Assembly (NCBI RefSeq): GCF_000143825.1
Contig: NZ_CM000961.1
Coordinates: 957,672-1,021,671, forward strand
Source of the DNA: Corynebacterium genitalium ATCC 33030
GTDB taxonomy: Bacteria; Actinomycetota; Actinomycetes; Mycobacteriales; Mycobacteriaceae
Direction: 5' to 3'
Length of the DNA: 64,000 bases
Shown: piece by piece, positions 62,090 to 64,000 of the stretch
How positions within the stretch are numbered: position 1 is the first letter of the stretch
Layout: every line of letters begins with the position of its first letter
Translations under genes and position numbers: made by a program
The notes under the pieces: model-generated
Database searches by the model: none
What the model saw: the letters and a program-made list of their open reading frames with translations, nothing else
What the model was told of the DNA's origin: nothing

Positions 62090-64000
<1,911 letters not shown>

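Overview
The window is chromosomal DNA of a Corynebacterium species (Actinobacteria). It is GC-rich, and its gene order closely follows the otsA/thrE - phoRS - pur - mshD - pstSCAB - phoU - actA and cysE-cysK-ramA blocks I know from C. glutamicum. It also carries the genus markers mshD (mycothiol), an IpsA-like LacI regulator, ramA, a C50-type carotenoid cluster and an actinobacterial 16S rRNA gene. I cannot name the species.

Layout. 1-9 kb: 3' part of cysS, rlmB, an esterase, ipsA, the trehalose genes otsA / small lipoprotein / otsB chained by 4-bp overlaps, a lysine-tailed histone-like protein, and thrE facing away from a tRNA-Thr. 9-13 kb: an HNH nuclease-family protein and the PhoR/PhoS two-component system. 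13-32 kb: purine biosynthesis in blocks (purD, purB, purC; purSQL; purF, purM), interleaved with ptrB, a DUF2334 protein, a znuABC-like metal importer and an accessory two-gene unit (RelA/SpoT-domain alarmone synthetase plus a 78-aa partner) behind a consensus SOS box. 32-46 kb: ygfZ, pabC, nitrobindin-like protein, a DUF2993 protein, mshD, the phosphate-uptake operon pstSCAB, phoU, dusB, actA and tRNA-Lys. 46-50 kb: a glycosyltransferase and crtB-crtI-crtYe-crtYf-crtEb, with crtEb broken by an internal deletion. 50-57 kb: an acyl-CoA ligase, membrane proteins, and tRNA-Glu/Asp followed by a TetR/EamA cassette bracketed by two identical tRNA-Asp genes, then tRNA-Phe. 57-64 kb: cysE, cysK, ramA, murA (Asp in place of the catalytic Cys) and the start of an rrn operon (leader, complete 16S, part of the 16S-23S spacer).

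How the parts work together. Most of the window is housekeeping: nearly all de novo purine steps, phosphate sensing and uptake (11-bp-period direct repeats precede both phoR and pstS), trehalose, mycothiol and cysteine supply, and acetate/carbon control (ramA, actA).

The most unusual signal is not a gene. An 11-bp word, GCTTATCGACG, occurs 22 times exactly (13 forward, 9 reverse) where about 0.03 copies are expected. It sits mostly inside genes in several reading frames, plus at gene ends and beside terminators, once as an inverted pair enclosing a terminator. That pattern resembles a DNA-uptake or genome-organising word, and I know of no description of it in this genus. A second architectural signal is about 20 genes whose start codon lies 6-8 nt after a TANNNT -10 box (leaderless transcripts), including six divergent gene pairs separated by only 18-57 bp.
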